IMG/VR virus record: IMGVR_UViG_3300026510_000009
Coordinates: 1 to 32,726 of that record
Length of the DNA: 32,726 bases
Strand: one strand, 5' to 3'
DNA from: a virus
Shown here: positions 14,430 to 22,241 of the stretch, piece by piece
Numbering within the stretch: position 1 is the first letter of the stretch
Layout of the letters: each line of letters begins with the position of its first letter
Translations under genes and position numbers: made by a program
Notes under the pieces: generated by a model
Database searches by the model: none
The model's input: only the letters and a program-made list of their open reading frames with translations
Told to the model about the DNA's origin: nothing

Positions 14430-15347
14430 TTAAATTATCGCACCAATATGTTTGTTTTGGTAAGGCACTACTACAAAGTAATGTCTGTATGCCAAATCAT
14501 TGGTTTGCCCTTTAGGATTGGTTTTTGCAGGTGTAAAATACTGCTTGGTTAATCCTGTTTTTTTTGCAATTCGGGTTTTTACAAATCCTACAGATGCTGT
14601 TTTGTCGGTTGCCACCGGTACAGCTCCAAAAGGTTTTTTAGCTCCTGTGTTGTCGTAAACCGGCATTACCGGATATTTATGCAACTCAAAATCTGCAATA
14701 AATGGAGCAGGTTTTCCTTTGGCATAATCTACCAATTGGTTACCAAAGTTTTTACGGTCTAACAACAAATCGTTCCAATGGTCAGAGCATAATACTAAGC
14801 GTCTGCCTTCCGCTTCCCAACCTGCTTTATCACAAGCTTGTTTAAAGGCTACCAAGTCTTCGTAAGTAAGTCTTTTTCTACCTGAAGGATCGGTTAAACC
14901 GTCTGCTCCTCCTGTTGCAGCAATTACAGGCGTATCTGCTGTATTGGTTTGCGGTGCAATAGAATGGATTGCTTTTTTAAACTTGTTACTTAATACGGCT
15001 CTTACAAGCGATTTAGTAACTAAGTCTATCTTGTCATAAGACGCACCAATAATTTGGTCATCTGATAAAGTAACTACTTTTGTTTGCAATTTATCCAACG
15101 TAATTTCAATGGTTCCGTCATCATACACTTGTACAGGAATAGGATATGTAGTATTATTGATTAATACATCTACTTCAAATTCGGTACTTGGTACGTAAAT
15201 TTTGTTTTTTTCGGAAAGCTGTCCTTGGTTAATTTGCGTAACATCTACAGCTATCTCAGGCACTCCGTCTAAAAACGATGCTTGGTCTGAATTGTCAAGG
15301 TTTTGGATAACACGTCCTAACCATACTTCTGGAAAATTTTGTGGCAT
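14430..15347 (-). CDS. Major capsid protein (HK97-fold, Mu T-like)
   Basis: 305 residues, following the protease-scaffold gene by 5 nt as in Mu and many HK97-fold phages. The N-terminal arm (MPQNFPEVWLGRVIQNLDNS) is typical of Bacteroidota Mu-like capsids. A middle A/P-domain region (LTYEDLVAFKQACDKAGWEA, RRLVLCSDHWNDLL) and the C-terminal YRHYFVVVPYQNK complete the fold pattern. The gene is less AT-rich and uses a narrower codon set than its neighbours, as expected for the most highly expressed virion gene. Confidence 0.85.
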   Translation of the reverse strand: MPQNFPEVWLGRVIQNLDNSDQASFLDGVPEIAVDVTQINQGQLSEKNKIYVPSTEFEVDVLINNTTYPIPVQVYDDGTIEITLDKLQTKVVTLSDDQIIGASYDKIDLVTKSLVRAVLSNKFKKAIHSIAPQTNTADTPVIAATGGADGLTDPSGRKRLTYEDLVAFKQACDKAGWEAEGRRLVLCSDHWNDLLLDRKNFGNQLVDYAKGKPAPFIADFELHKYPVMPVYDNTGAKKPFGAVPVATDKTASVGFVKTRIAKKTGLTKQYFTPAKTNPKGQTNDLAYRHYFVVVPYQNKHIGAII

Positions 15348-15352
15348 TTTCT

Positions 15353-16330
15353 TTATTTTTTAATAGTGAATAATTTTTTGTATTGCTCTGGTTGTTCCGC
15401 CTTAAAGGCTAACTGCTCTTCGTGGCTTAACTTTTGAAAATCCTCTACGGTTTTCACTTCGGTATTACCTGCATTGTTTACTTGAGCACCTAAACTCGCT
15501 TTTGCAGGAATACCTGCCAAAGTAGATGTCAATAATTCAGGGTTTGAAATACCAAGGTTTACAAAAGCTTCTTTTTTGTCTGCGGTAATTCTACCTTCTT
15601 TTACGGCAGTTTCTACTTGCTTGGTAATTGCAGCTAATTTTGCTTGCTCCTCTTTTTGTGCAATAGCAGATAACTTTTGCTCTAAATTCTCTTTTTCGGT
15701 CTTTAATGTATCACGTTCAGTACCTAAAGCAAGTAATTTTGCGTTAAGCTCTGCCTGATCCATTTCAGTGCCAACAGCAACACCTAATAAAGTGCACACT
15801 GATGCTTCTAATTTGATTTTCATACTTGTATTGTTTTTATTTTCGATTGTACTTTTTTTTGTTTCGCCAGTAATAGACAAACATAATTCTTGAACTTCCT
15901 CGTCTGTTAAAGGCGCTTCATTATCGCCTACATAAAGTCTAATAGAATTTGCATTTGATGGAATTGCTACAATAGAAACCTCGTACAATTCACATTTAGT
16001 AAGTATTAATTTTCCTCCTGCCAATTTTAAGTCCTCTCTATTAAAAGAAATTCCCATTGAGCAAGATTTTATAAATCCTCTATCAACTTTGCCAGCTATT
16101 TTCTTAACATCTTTATCTTTATCATCAAAAACAGGGTAACCAGTTAATAGCCCTTTTGTTTTCTTTACCTTTTCCCAACTGCCTAGTACATTACTAGTAT
16201 TGTTCCAATGGTTATCTAACATTACGGGGTTGTTTTTAAAACGAGATAGTCCAATCCCTGCTGTAAGGATTGAAAATCCGTAAGAGTTCTCTACGGTTTC
16301 GTCATTAAAAACAAATGGTTGCTTTGGCAT
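15353..16330 (-). CDS. Prohead protease with C-terminal scaffold (Mu I/Z-like)
   Basis: 325 residues. Residues 1-135 form a U35/S78-type prohead protease: NPVMLDNHW gives the catalytic His (about 41), FIKSCSMGIS the serine (about 89 or 91), and YEVSIVAIPSNANS the conserved final strand. Residues about 170-325 are a coiled scaffold (ERDTLKTEKENLEQKLSAIA). Between them is a Lys/Asn/Thr linker followed by an internal in-frame ATG (15823-15821), preceded by an A-rich stretch that could serve as a scaffold-only start, as Mu uses for Z. It is the first gene of the leftward late operon. Confidence 0.8.
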   Translation of the reverse strand: MPKQPFVFNDETVENSYGFSILTAGIGLSRFKNNPVMLDNHWNNTSNVLGSWEKVKKTKGLLTGYPVFDDKDKDVKKIAGKVDRGFIKSCSMGISFNREDLKLAGGKLILTKCELYEVSIVAIPSNANSIRLYVGDNEAPLTDEEVQELCLSITGETKKSTIENKNNTSMKIKLEASVCTLLGVAVGTEMDQAELNAKLLALGTERDTLKTEKENLEQKLSAIAQKEEQAKLAAITKQVETAVKEGRITADKKEAFVNLGISNPELLTSTLAGIPAKASLGAQVNNAGNTEVKTVEDFQKLSHEEQLAFKAEQPEQYKKLFTIKK

Positions 16331-16371
16331 TAATACTTATTTTTTGATATTGTTATTACTAATAATGACTG

Positions 16372-16379
16372 CAAATATT
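16372..16379 (-). promoter_or_regulatory. Possible -7 box of the leftward late promoter
   Basis: On the minus strand AATATTTG matches the Bacteroidota -7 consensus TAnnTTTG in 7 of 8 positions, 41 nt before the protease-scaffold ATG. No clear TTG is found at the usual -33 distance, so the promoter may depend on an activator bound to the dyad at 16412-16462. Confidence 0.35.
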
Positions 16380-16411
16380 GATAAGAAAGAGGTATTAAAA
16401 AAATAGTTGTA

Positions 16412-16462
16412 AAGCCACTTGACAGATGTGTAAAGCAGGTTTACAACGTTGTCAAGTGGCTT
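16412..16462. promoter_or_regulatory. 51-bp nested dyad between divergent late operons, candidate activator/operator site
   Basis: Outer arms AAGCCACTTGACA (16412-16424) and TGTCAAGTGGCTT (16450-16462) are a perfect 13-bp inverted repeat. Inside, on the same centre, TGTAAA (16429-16434) and TTTACA (16440-16445) form a second one. TGTAAAGC also occurs at 16409-16416 as a direct repeat of 16429-16436, and ACAACGTTGT (16443-16452) is itself palindromic. Predicted start points of both operons lie outside it, so it acts more likely as DNA than RNA. Confidence 0.65.
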
Positions 16463-16471
16463 AACGGTTTT

Positions 16472-16502
16472 TTGAGTAGCAATCTATTTTATAGCAATTT
16501 TG
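16472..16502 (+). promoter_or_regulatory. Rightward late promoter (TTG-N20-CAATTTTG)
   Basis: TTG at 16472-16474, 20 nt, then CAATTTTG at 16495-16502 (7 of 8 matches to TAnnTTTG). The expected start point is about 10 nt before the terminase small subunit ATG at 16518. The outer dyad arm ends 9 nt upstream of the TTG. Confidence 0.5.
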
Positions 16503-16517
16503 CTGTAAATTATTTAT

Positions 16518-16961
16518 ATGGGACTTAAAAAATCGGAGGCACAAGAGTATGCCAAAATGCTATTTTTAGATACAACACAAAAACTGACAATTAAAGAAAT
16601 TGCTGAACGTGTTGGTGTGCGTCCTAATACGGTATCTAATTGGATTAAAAAAGAATCTTGGGATAAGTTGAGAAAATCATTAATGGTAACACGCCAAAAA
16701 ATGATTAGCGACCTATACGACCAACTAGAATGGTTAAATAATGATATTAAAACACGAAAAACAAAAGTAGCCACGTCAAAGGAATCAAATACCATAGCCG
16801 TCATTACTACCTCTATTAAGCGGTTAGAAACGGAAACATCAATCGCAGAAGTCTATGAAGTGGCTACTTCTTTTTTAGATTACCTAAAGCCTCAAGACTT
16901 TAATTTGTATAAAAAGTTAATACCAATATTTGATGGTTTCATTAATTTAAAAATGAAATAA
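16518..16961 (+). CDS. Terminase small subunit
   Basis: 147 residues. An N-terminal helix-turn-helix (TIKEIAERVGVRPNTVSNWI, residues about 24-43) binds DNA, followed by helical oligomerisation segments. It begins with MGLKKSEAQEYAKMLFL, typical of Bacteroidota Mu-like small terminases, and its stop overlaps the large-subunit start by one base. It selects phage DNA for packaging. It is the first gene of the rightward operon. Confidence 0.75.
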   Translation: MGLKKSEAQEYAKMLFLDTTQKLTIKEIAERVGVRPNTVSNWIKKESWDKLRKSLMVTRQKMISDLYDQLEWLNNDIKTRKTKVATSKESNTIAVITTSIKRLETETSIAEVYEVATSFLDYLKPQDFNLYKKLIPIFDGFINLKMK

Positions 16962-18490
16962 TGGCAACCAAAGCTGAAGATAGAAAGTACTTTAAATTAT
17001 GGCAACAGTATCGTGAAAATTCTGCGAAAGCAACACCTATTGATTTAAACGAAACGGCAGTTGCTAAACAGCAGCGTATTGCTCAATTAGAAAAACGTCT
17101 AGAAGAGTGGTTTAAATATTACTTTCCTAATTTCTATACTTCAGAACCTGCTCCATTTCATATTGCAGCAACCAAACGAATATTAAAAAATCCTGAATAT
17201 TACGAAGTGCGCTCTTGGTCAAGAGAGTTAGCAAAATCTGCTAGAACTATGATGGAGGTTCTGTACCTAACATTAACGGGTAAAAAGAAAAATGTATTAT
17301 TAGTTTCGAGTACTGGAGATAATGCGGAACGTTTACTATTACCTTACAAAGCTATTTTAGAAGTAAACAATCGTATTATTAATGATTATGGCGTACAGGA
17401 AAGTTTAGGTAATTGGGAAGCATCAGAATTTATTACCAAAAAAGGTGTAGCCTTTAGAGCACTTGGTGCTGGGCAAAGCCCTCGTGGAACTCGTAATGAT
17501 GCCGATAGACCAGATGTGATATTATTAGATGATATTGATACTGACGAGGAATGCCGTAATCCGCAAAGAATTAAAACCAAAGTAAAATGGATTAACGAGG
17601 CTTTGTATGCCACAAGGTCTATTTCTAATCCGTTGCTTTGGATTGCCTGTGGAAACATTATCGCAAAGTATTGTGCTATTACCGAAATGGCAAAAGTAGC
17701 AGACAAACACGAAATTATAAACATTCGTGATAAGAATGGTAAGAGTACGTGGAAACGTAATACCGAAAAACATATTGATAGAGCTTTGTCTAAAATTCCG
17801 TGGTCTGCACAACAAAAAGAATATTTTAACAATCCGATATCGGAAGGTGATATTTTCAAAGAGCTTACTTATGGTAAAGTGCCAAGACTCTCAAGCTGTG
17901 ATCAAGTGGTTGTATATGCCGATCCTTCTACTTCTAATAAAGATAGAGGCAGAAATAAACAAGCGTCCTATAAGTCTGTAGTTGTAGTTGGCTCTAAAGG
18001 TCGTAAACGATACGTATATAGATGTTGGGTTGAGCAAACAAGTAACGCCAAGTTTGTAGATTGGCTGTATGAGGCGTATTTATACCTAAAAGAAAACAAC
18101 GTAGATACCAAGCGAATCTATATTGAAAACAACTCACTACAAGACCCGCACTACCAGCAAGTGCTATTACCGCTTATTTACGACAAAGCAAACGATTACG
18201 GATTTACATTACCAGTTACCGAGGATAAGCGAAAGAAAGCTGACAAGTTTTTTAGAATTGAAGGAACGCTAGAACCACTCAACCGTTTAGGTAACTTAAT
18301 TTTCAATATTAAAGAAAAAGCCGAGCCAAATATGATACGCATGCACGACCAAATGATTGGCGTATCGGAAAGTGCTAAAGTTATGGATGCACCAGATGCC
18401 CTTGAAGGTGCCTGCTGGCTAATACAAAACAGAATTATACAAAAGAATATGGGTTATTCTTTTGGGAAAATAAACTCACGAAAATATTAA
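16961..18490 (+). CDS. Terminase large subunit
   Basis: 509 residues with ATPase and nuclease halves. A degenerate Walker A occupies RSWSRELAKSAR (about 84-95), lacking the usual GxxGxGKS glycines, as seen in several phage terminases. Walker B is VILLDDID (about 186-193). The motif GQSPRGTRNDADRPD lies before it. The nuclease begins at VVYADPS (Asp about 321), with YIENN (about 398) and MDAPDALEGACW near the C-terminus supplying further acidic ligands. It drives DNA translocation into the prohead and cleavage of phage-host DNA. Confidence 0.88.
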   Translation: MATKAEDRKYFKLWQQYRENSAKATPIDLNETAVAKQQRIAQLEKRLEEWFKYYFPNFYTSEPAPFHIAATKRILKNPEYYEVRSWSRELAKSARTMMEVLYLTLTGKKKNVLLVSSTGDNAERLLLPYKAILEVNNRIINDYGVQESLGNWEASEFITKKGVAFRALGAGQSPRGTRNDADRPDVILLDDIDTDEECRNPQRIKTKVKWINEALYATRSISNPLLWIACGNIIAKYCAITEMAKVADKHEIINIRDKNGKSTWKRNTEKHIDRALSKIPWSAQQKEYFNNPISEGDIFKELTYGKVPRLSSCDQVVVYADPSTSNKDRGRNKQASYKSVVVVGSKGRKRYVYRCWVEQTSNAKFVDWLYEAYLYLKENNVDTKRIYIENNSLQDPHYQQVLLPLIYDKANDYGFTLPVTEDKRKKADKFFRIEGTLEPLNRLGNLIFNIKEKAEPNMIRMHDQMIGVSESAKVMDAPDALEGACWLIQNRIIQKNMGYSFGKINSRKY

Positions 18491-18494
18491 AACT

Positions 18495-18950
18495 ATGTTT
18501 TTAAAATACGAAGATTTAGGTAGTACGATGTACGGATTTCAAATACAGCAAATTACTGAAGGCGATAATACTATTGTAGCTATTGCTTTAGCGGCTGCTG
18601 AAGAAGAAATACGCAGTTATTTAACAGGAAACAATCGTAAAGAGTGGCTAGACGGTCGTATTCAATATGATGTAGAAGCCATATTGAATAAAACGGGGAG
18701 CGATAGAAACCAATTAATAGTAAAACACGGTGTTACTATTGCCAAATGGTGGATAATAGATTTATCTAATGCCGATATGATTTACGAACAAGCAAAAGAA
18801 CGCTACGATAGAAGCGTAGATTGGCTTACTAAATTAGCCAACGGCGATTTAACCTTAAGCACCTTACCAATATTACCGAATACAAATAGTGATGGCGATA
18901 CTAAGCAAGCATTTAGTTTTGGATCACGTAAAAAATTTAACCACGAATAG
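18495..18950 (+). CDS. Mu gp36-like (DUF1320) head-tail protein
   Basis: 151 residues. The features AALAAAEEEIRSYL-type helix (IALAAAEEEIRSYLTGNNRK), a central WWIIDLSNAD and YEQAKERYDRSVDWLTKLAN, then a short NTNSDGD linker and a closing SFGSRKKFNHE, match the DUF1320/gp36 family of helical head-completion proteins. It lies between terminase and portal, 4 nt after the large subunit. Confidence 0.7.
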   Translation: MFLKYEDLGSTMYGFQIQQITEGDNTIVAIALAAAEEEIRSYLTGNNRKEWLDGRIQYDVEAILNKTGSDRNQLIVKHGVTIAKWWIIDLSNADMIYEQAKERYDRSVDWLTKLANGDLTLSTLPILPNTNSDGDTKQAFSFGSRKKFNHE

Positions 18951-18952
18951 TT

Positions 18953-20182
18953 ATGGCAAAGAGTAGAAGACAAAGAAAAAAGGCGTACCATAAAAATAAT
19001 AATGTTGTGAATTTAGCCAATGTTAAAAAGAATGCTAAAGTACCAAAATATACAGCAAGTATTGCACCTAAAGCTGTAGCAAGAACTAGGCAAGATATTG
19101 CAAGCTGGAACAGAGCTTTAAAATTTACACAATTAGAGGATAACCCAAAATGGTATTTATTGCAACAGCTTTATAATGAAGTAAGCCTTGACGCATTATT
19201 TGTATCACAATACAAAAACCGACAACTTAAAGCCTTAAGTAAAAAACCAGTCCTTAAAAAACCAAATGGCGATATAGACGAAGAGCAAACTATGCTATTG
19301 CACAAATCTAATTTTACTAAAGAGATAAACCGCTATATTTTAGACGCAAAATATCGCAGAGTTTCTTTAATTGAATTGTCTTTTGATGAAAACGAGCAAC
19401 TAAAAGTAAGCCTTATTCCTCGTGAAAACTTAGACCCTAACGGTGGTTTTTTATATCCTGATTATACCGAGGATAAAAAAATAGATTACCGTAATGTTTC
19501 CGAATACGGCACTTGGCTGTTAGAATTTGGCGAAGCAGGAGATTTTGGACTTATAAACAATGCCATACCACATATTTTATTTAAACGATTTGCACAAAGC
19601 TGTTGGTCGGAGCTTTGCGAAATTTACGGTATTCCGCCAAGAGTGCTAAAAACCAATACGCAAGACCCACAAGCGGTAAAACGTGGCGAGGATATGATGA
19701 ACGATATGGGAGCAGCCGCATGGTTTATTATAGACGAAAACGAACAGTTTGAATGGGCAACCGCCGCAACTACCAATGGCGATGTATATAACAATTTAAT
19801 AAACCTATGTAATAACGAAATTTCATTGCTTATAAGTGGTGCAATTATTGGGCAAGATACCAAACACGGAAATAGAAGTAAAGATGAATCCGCTCAAAAT
19901 ATGCTTGACGTTTTAATCGATAGCGATTTAAACGATATTGAAAAGGCATGGAACACCATAGTAATACCTGCTCTTATTAAAATCGGAGTGCTAAAAGGTG
20001 AGCTAACTTACGGCTACGAAAAAGCCGAAAACATAGAGCAACTTTGGACAATGACTAAAGAAATATTGCCCTATAAAAATATAGACGATACCTGGATAAA
20101 AGAGAAATTTGGTATTGAAATAACTGGCGATAGACAACAGCCACAACAAAACTTAAAACTAGATGCCGATTTTTTCGATTAA
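18953..20182 (+). CDS. Portal protein (DUF935, Mu gp29-like)
   Basis: 409 residues. The basic start (MAKSRRQRKKAYHKNN) leads into a DUF935 layout: FTQLEDNPKWYLLQQLYNEV, RYILDAKYRRVSLIELSF, then HILFKRFAQSCWSELCEIYG, PPRVLKTNT and the glycine-rich LLISGAIIGQDTKHGNRSK. The C-terminus ends DADFFD, typical of this family. It forms the dodecameric vertex through which DNA enters. Its last 20 nt overlap the ATG of the following F-like gene. Confidence 0.85.
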   Translation: MAKSRRQRKKAYHKNNNVVNLANVKKNAKVPKYTASIAPKAVARTRQDIASWNRALKFTQLEDNPKWYLLQQLYNEVSLDALFVSQYKNRQLKALSKKPVLKKPNGDIDEEQTMLLHKSNFTKEINRYILDAKYRRVSLIELSFDENEQLKVSLIPRENLDPNGGFLYPDYTEDKKIDYRNVSEYGTWLLEFGEAGDFGLINNAIPHILFKRFAQSCWSELCEIYGIPPRVLKTNTQDPQAVKRGEDMMNDMGAAAWFIIDENEQFEWATAATTNGDVYNNLINLCNNEISLLISGAIIGQDTKHGNRSKDESAQNMLDVLIDSDLNDIEKAWNTIVIPALIKIGVLKGELTYGYEKAENIEQLWTMTKEILPYKNIDDTWIKEKFGIEITGDRQQPQQNLKLDADFFD

Positions 20183-21549
20183 GCCCTAACTCGTATTTTA
20201 GGGCGTTAAACGAAAACTTAACGCATTTATATGCTTGTACTTGTGACAAATGTAACCACCAAGCAAAACGCCTTGAATTAGGGCTTGGAGAGGATGTATT
20301 TAAACCATTATTAACTGCCGTTGAAAAGGCATTTAAAAAGCTACATTCTAAAGGGAAATACAAGCCAAAAGATTTAGCCAAAACAAAAGAGTATCAAAAT
20401 GTAATTAGAGAAACAAACAACATTTTAAGTCGCTCTTTAAAGGATAATGATTTATCTGATGGAATGCTTAAAAGTTTGCAAAACGATATTTTTGTATTCT
20501 CTGGTTTAAAAACACACGCACAACTTTTTGAAGCATCAAGGCAATTGCTTACTGCAGATAAAACTATTAAGCCTTTTGCACAATTCAATAAAGATGTAAA
20601 AGACATTCCAGAAACGCATCGTAAATATTTAGAGGCAGAATATGACTTTGCAGTTGGCTCTGTACAAATGGCAGAAAAATGGGATACCTTTAGCGATAGC
20701 GATAGATATTACTTGCAATACCGAACCGCAAACGATGATAAGGTGCGTGTAACACACCAACCATTACACGAAATAACCCTACCAAAAACAGATGCTTTTT
20801 GGGATAAATACTTTCCGCCAAACGGTTGGCGTTGTAGATGTACCACTTTGCAAGTATTGGCTCATACTAATAAGCAAAGCGATAGTAAAGAAGCCCTTAA
20901 AAAAGGAAATAAAGCAACCACGCAGCTTAATAAAAACGGCAAAAACAAACTAGAGATATTTCGGTTTAATGCAGGTAGGCAAAAGGTGGTGTTTCCGCCG
21001 AAACATCCGTATAATAAGGTTGCAGGAGCAGCCAAAGCACAAGCAATTACTAAAGCAATTGTTAATAATCAAGAGCGATATACTGATATTACTTTTGAGA
21101 AAGTACCAGGAATAACCAACAAAGGCGTACTTGAAATTTTCACTAAAGGAAAGCAAAACAAAAACGAATTTAAAAAAAATAAAAAAGCGTTAACTATTGT
21201 GGCTAATAAAGGTGGAAAATATAGAATGTTGCCAGTTATCAATGATGATAATAAAAATCCTGATGCACTAAATTTGATTACTAAGAAATTTGTTGATGTA
21301 AAAGTTGCTAATGGTACAAATGGTAAAAATATTATTATGAATGCAATGAAAGGAGCTTCAAAACAGGGAGCGTCAGAGTTATTATTACACTTAACAAAAA
21401 AGCCAGATAGTTATAGAAAAATGTATGGTGCGTTAAAGTATATGATAAAAATGAATAGAAATAAAAATGTAAAAACTATCGTTGTTATCTATCCAAATAA
21501 AAGTATAAAAGAATATAAAATATCAGAAATTAAGAAGAAGATAAAGTAA
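20163..21549 (+). CDS. Mu F-like head morphogenesis protein with C-terminal toxin-like (CdiA-CT/BECR-type) domain; start out of frame
   Basis: The open frame runs 20134-21549. It encodes a Cys-rich ACTCDKC (20233-20253), the F-like core (EYDFAVGSVQMAEKW, YRTANDDKVRVTHQPLH, PPNGWRCRCTTLQV), then FRFNAGRQKVVFPPKHPY. The last 110 residues (FVDVKVANGTNGKNI, GASKQGASELLLHLT, VKTIVVIYPNK) resemble CdiA C-terminal tRNase or related BECR nucleases, as in MuF polymorphic toxins. No ATG, GTG, TTG or CTG exists in frame before 20464. The ATG at 20163 is one frame off and would join only by a +1 slip at T6 (20170-20175). It could be a programmed shift, an indel or a sequence error. Confidence 0.7.
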
Positions 21550-21639
21550 TTGCTCACTTTATCCTCTCTAGGGGTGCGACTCCAGTTCGAAACCGATCGT
21601 CTCACCAGAGTGCAAATATACAAAAAAATAATTAAACTA

Positions 21640-22191
21640 ATGAGCCTTAAAAATTTAATAAATAACATTGTAGAAGATGTTGCCGTTGACTTAACGCAAG
21701 CGTTTGATCGTAACTTTGAGCGCAAGGCTTTTTTTGATAGGGCTTGGAAACAAACTAACCATCCTAACAGTCGTGGTTCTTTGTTGCTACGTTCTGGGCG
21801 ATTGCGTAAAAGTATTAAGTCTGTACAAGGTAATAAGTCGGTAAGTTGGAGTAGTAGTTTGCCTTATGCAAGTATCCATAATGAAGGTGGCGAAATGGTT
21901 GTTACGCAAAAAATGAAGTCTTTTTTTTGGGCGATGTACTATAAAAACGCAAAAGCTGTTACTTTTAATGTAAAGAAAAAGGCAATGGCAAATACACAAC
22001 GAAACCGCAAACTAACAGCAGAAGCTAACAAATGGAAGGCAATGGCGCTACTTAAAGTTGGTACTAAAATAAAAGTAGAGCAACGCCAATTTATAGGTTG
22101 GCATCCAGAGGTTGATAGCCGTATTAAAAAAATAGTGGATCACAATTTAAAGCAATTAAATACAGAAATTCTTAAAAAACTTAAAAAATGA
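21640..22191 (+). CDS. Mu G-like virion morphogenesis / tail completion protein
   Basis: 183 residues from MSLKNLINNIVEDVAVDLTQ; an in-frame extension upstream crosses a GC-rich non-coding stretch and is rejected. The motif AFFDRAWKQTNHPNSRGSLL, then RSGRLRKSI, SLPYASIHNEGGE and RQFIGWHP, is the phage virion morphogenesis family pattern. The G protein acts in head-tail joining or tail length control. Its stop overlaps the mini-ORF start at 22188. Confidence 0.8.
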   Translation: MSLKNLINNIVEDVAVDLTQAFDRNFERKAFFDRAWKQTNHPNSRGSLLLRSGRLRKSIKSVQGNKSVSWSSSLPYASIHNEGGEMVVTQKMKSFFWAMYYKNAKAVTFNVKKKAMANTQRNRKLTAEANKWKAMALLKVGTKIKVEQRQFIGWHPEVDSRIKKIVDHNLKQLNTEILKKLKK

Positions 22192-22241
22192 AACCGACAA
22201 AGGAGGTTCACGAATACAAATTTAAAATAATAAAGTTATGA
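22188..22241 (+). CDS. 17-codon mini-ORF linking G-like and tail terminator genes
   Basis: ATG at 22188 overlaps the G stop (ATGA), and the TGA at 22239-22241 overlaps the next ATG at 22238. The peptide is MKPTKEVHEYKFKIIKL. Such an exact bridge suggests re-initiation coupling rather than a functional peptide. Inside it lies AAAGGAGGT (22198-22206), a near-ideal Shine-Dalgarno with no start codon at normal distance. Confidence 0.35.
   Translation: MKPTKEVHEYKFKIIKL

Noticed and set aside
17386-17859. 157-residue minus-strand ORF
   Set aside because: Antisense to the catalytic core of the terminase large subunit, with no recognisable domain and no transcription context.
21550-21610. Possible tRNA gene 3' end (TTCGA loop and CCA)
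   Set aside because: The T-stem halves TCCAG and CCGAT do not pair, no D or anticodon arm can be built upstream, and the acceptor has no 5' partner. Kept only as a weak finding.
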